Source of the DNA: Clytia hemisphaerica
Taxonomy: Eukaryota > Cnidaria > Hydrozoa > Leptothecata > Clytiidae
DNA: 64,000 nt
Assembly: GCA_902728285.1 (NCBI GenBank)
Contig: CACVBU010001197.1
Location: 443,140 to 507,139, forward strand
Reading direction: 5' to 3'
Part shown: positions 62,579 through 64,000 of the stretch, piece after piece
Layout: every line of letters starts with the position of its first letter
Numbering within the stretch: position 1 is the stretch's first letter
Made by a program: the position numbers and the translations under genes
Notes under the pieces: model-generated
Told to the model about the DNA's origin: nothing
What the model saw: the letters and a program-made list of their open reading frames with translations, nothing else
Database searches by the model: none

Positions 62579-62924
62579 ATGAATACCTGAAAAGTAAACA
62601 TAGTATGTAAGTATTTTGCTTATCAAAACCTAAAGAATTCCAGGGGGTTTTATTTACTTTGCATGACGATAATTAAGCCTACAAAACACCGAGAAAAAAA
62701 CCCAACATAGAACAGGTGTATTTTGTAATGTAGAATATGATAGCGTGAATCTTTTTGAAATTCTATGTCAGGATTTTTTCTCAATGCCCCGTAACTATGC
62801 CTGGGGTACTCGTTGCTAAGACCTTATGTTAAAAACGAAAGCGATTACGGCAAAAAGTAGCGATTTTCGTAATACCTCAAATATTGATAACTTGACTGTA
62901 CTGTTTTTATGGTTGTTTTCAATA

Positions 62925-63871
62925 GGACCCTGCCGACGCACCGGACTTAACCAACACCGGACACGCAAAAGTCCGGTGACGACCCTCGACATGGCCCGAG
63001 AATTCTCGGGCCAAAACTTTTATTGGAATTCACGTAAAGCCCGAGTATGGCCCGAGCTGGCCCGAGAATTTGGACCGTGTTCGGGCCACACGCGGGCCAC
63101 TCACGGGCCACACTCAGGCCAATTCTTGAAAACATGATTTAAACAGGCGTGTAATTTCAGGACTGAATTTTTTTAACATTTTCTTTGAGAAAAACTTGGT
63201 TTCTCTTAATTATATTAAATATATGAACGTTGTAAATTCATATAAATATTAAATGTCTTATTTGGTATGAAAACATAGTTATAAATATACTTAGGGTGGA
63301 AATATTTGCTAGTAAACTGGTCCTGGTTTTAAACTGAAGTGTGTCCACGGGAAGCTTGTAAAGTTTTTTTTAACGATATAGTAAACAAAACAGACAAATC
63401 TTATTTTGTACTATTTTGTTTGACTGGACATGCTGAATCAATTTAACATTTAACATGGCCCGAACAGCCGAACATGGCCAGAATGACTCGGGTCATGTTC
63501 GGGCCAAAAGAATTGATAGGGTCTCTCGGCCCGAACATAGCCCGAGAATTCTCGGGCCATGTCGAGGGTCGTGTCCGGTGTAAAATGAGAATTTTTTTTA
63601 CCACCGGACAATCTCTACACCGGACTAAAGGAAGTCGGATGTCCGGTGTCGGAGAAGGATATTTTTTTCCACCGGACAATCAAAACACCAAACATGACCA
63701 GTCCTGTGTGTCCGGTGTTTCTTAATTTTTTGTTTCATAAATGTCCGACGTCCGAAATTCCCTGTATGCAACACCGGACTAACACCGGACTTATTGTGTC
63801 CGGTGTAGCGAAAGGATACTTTTTGCCACCGGACAAATACACCGGACAGTCTGTTGCGTCGACAGGGTCCT
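62925..63871. mobile_element. TIR element with 9-bp duplication, CCGGAC-rich
   Basis: TTTTCAATA at 62916-62924 and 63872-63880 is an exact 9-bp direct repeat. Ends GGACCCTGCCGACGCA and, inverted, AGGACCCTGTCGACGCA. The subterminal parts carry many 'accggac' and 'gtccggtgt' units. It contains the element at 62979-63572. No transposase; 9-bp duplications occur in Mutator-like elements. Confidence 0.78.
62979..63572. mobile_element. Nested TIR element, GGCCCGAG-rich
   Basis: GTCCGGTG at 62971-62978 and 63573-63580 flanks the inverted ends ACGACCCTCGACATGGCCCG. Next to each end is the perfect palindrome GGCCCGAGAATTCTCGGGCC. Interior repeats of 'atggcccga' and 'cgggccac'. It is inserted within the CCGGAC repeats of the outer element, whose ends it resembles (ACCCT then CGAC). 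Confidence 0.72.
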
Positions 63872-64000
63872 TTTTCAATACAATAATGGAAAATGGTAAG
63901 AAACTTAAGTTTACAAGTGCATAGCTGTCAACTTTGCCTTGCAAAAATGCGGGAGAGCTCCAAGTCGGAAAATTTTTTTCGATAATCCAATTTTTCCGAA

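Overview
This is a metazoan nuclear sequence: AT-rich, with spliced genes whose GT-AG introns are packed with transposable elements. An axonemal dynein assembly factor implies an animal with motile cilia. The 2A-bearing CR1/L2-type LINE, RTE and RLE-type LINEs, tRNA-derived SINEs and many short inverted-repeat elements fit a cnidarian or other invertebrate, but the species cannot be fixed from the sequence.

Layout. 0.3-4.2 kb: a CR1/L2-type LINE on the minus strand whose 5' part, carrying a signal peptide and a 2A motif, is inverted. 5.6-8.0 kb: an intronless class C GPCR on the minus strand, interrupted by one frameshift. 8.2-9.5 kb: a truncated RTE-type LINE. 10.4-23.6 kb: fifteen consecutive, phase-consistent exons of DNAAF5/HEATR2 on the minus strand, lacking the first exon and the C-terminal exons. 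24.4-33.8 kb: a transposon graveyard with interlocked and triply nested elements and a decayed retroelement ORF. 34.2-41.5 kb: a complete three-exon SURF4 gene on the minus strand, whose 5.9-kb first intron is almost all repeats. 41.8-47.0 kb: a run of short inverted-repeat elements. 48.3-60.3 kb: a complete 17-exon nischarin gene on the minus strand (748 aa predicted), with a full-length RLE-type LINE in intron 3. 60.5-64 kb: a SINE, a promoter-like CCAAT/IRF cluster and a nested 9-bp-TSD element.

The three host genes have unrelated housekeeping roles: dynein arm preassembly, ER-Golgi cargo export and endosomal/integrin signalling. I see no operon-like logic. The unusual biology is in the repeats: a 5'-inverted 2A LINE, elements with inverted GC-rich caps around direct tandem repeats, nuclear-receptor-like DR1 arrays inside terminal inverted repeats, and IRF-like arrays next to CCAAT boxes or LINE 5' ends. 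Exon boundaries were set by eye from splice sites and reading-frame continuity. Family names rest on remembered motifs, not on a search.
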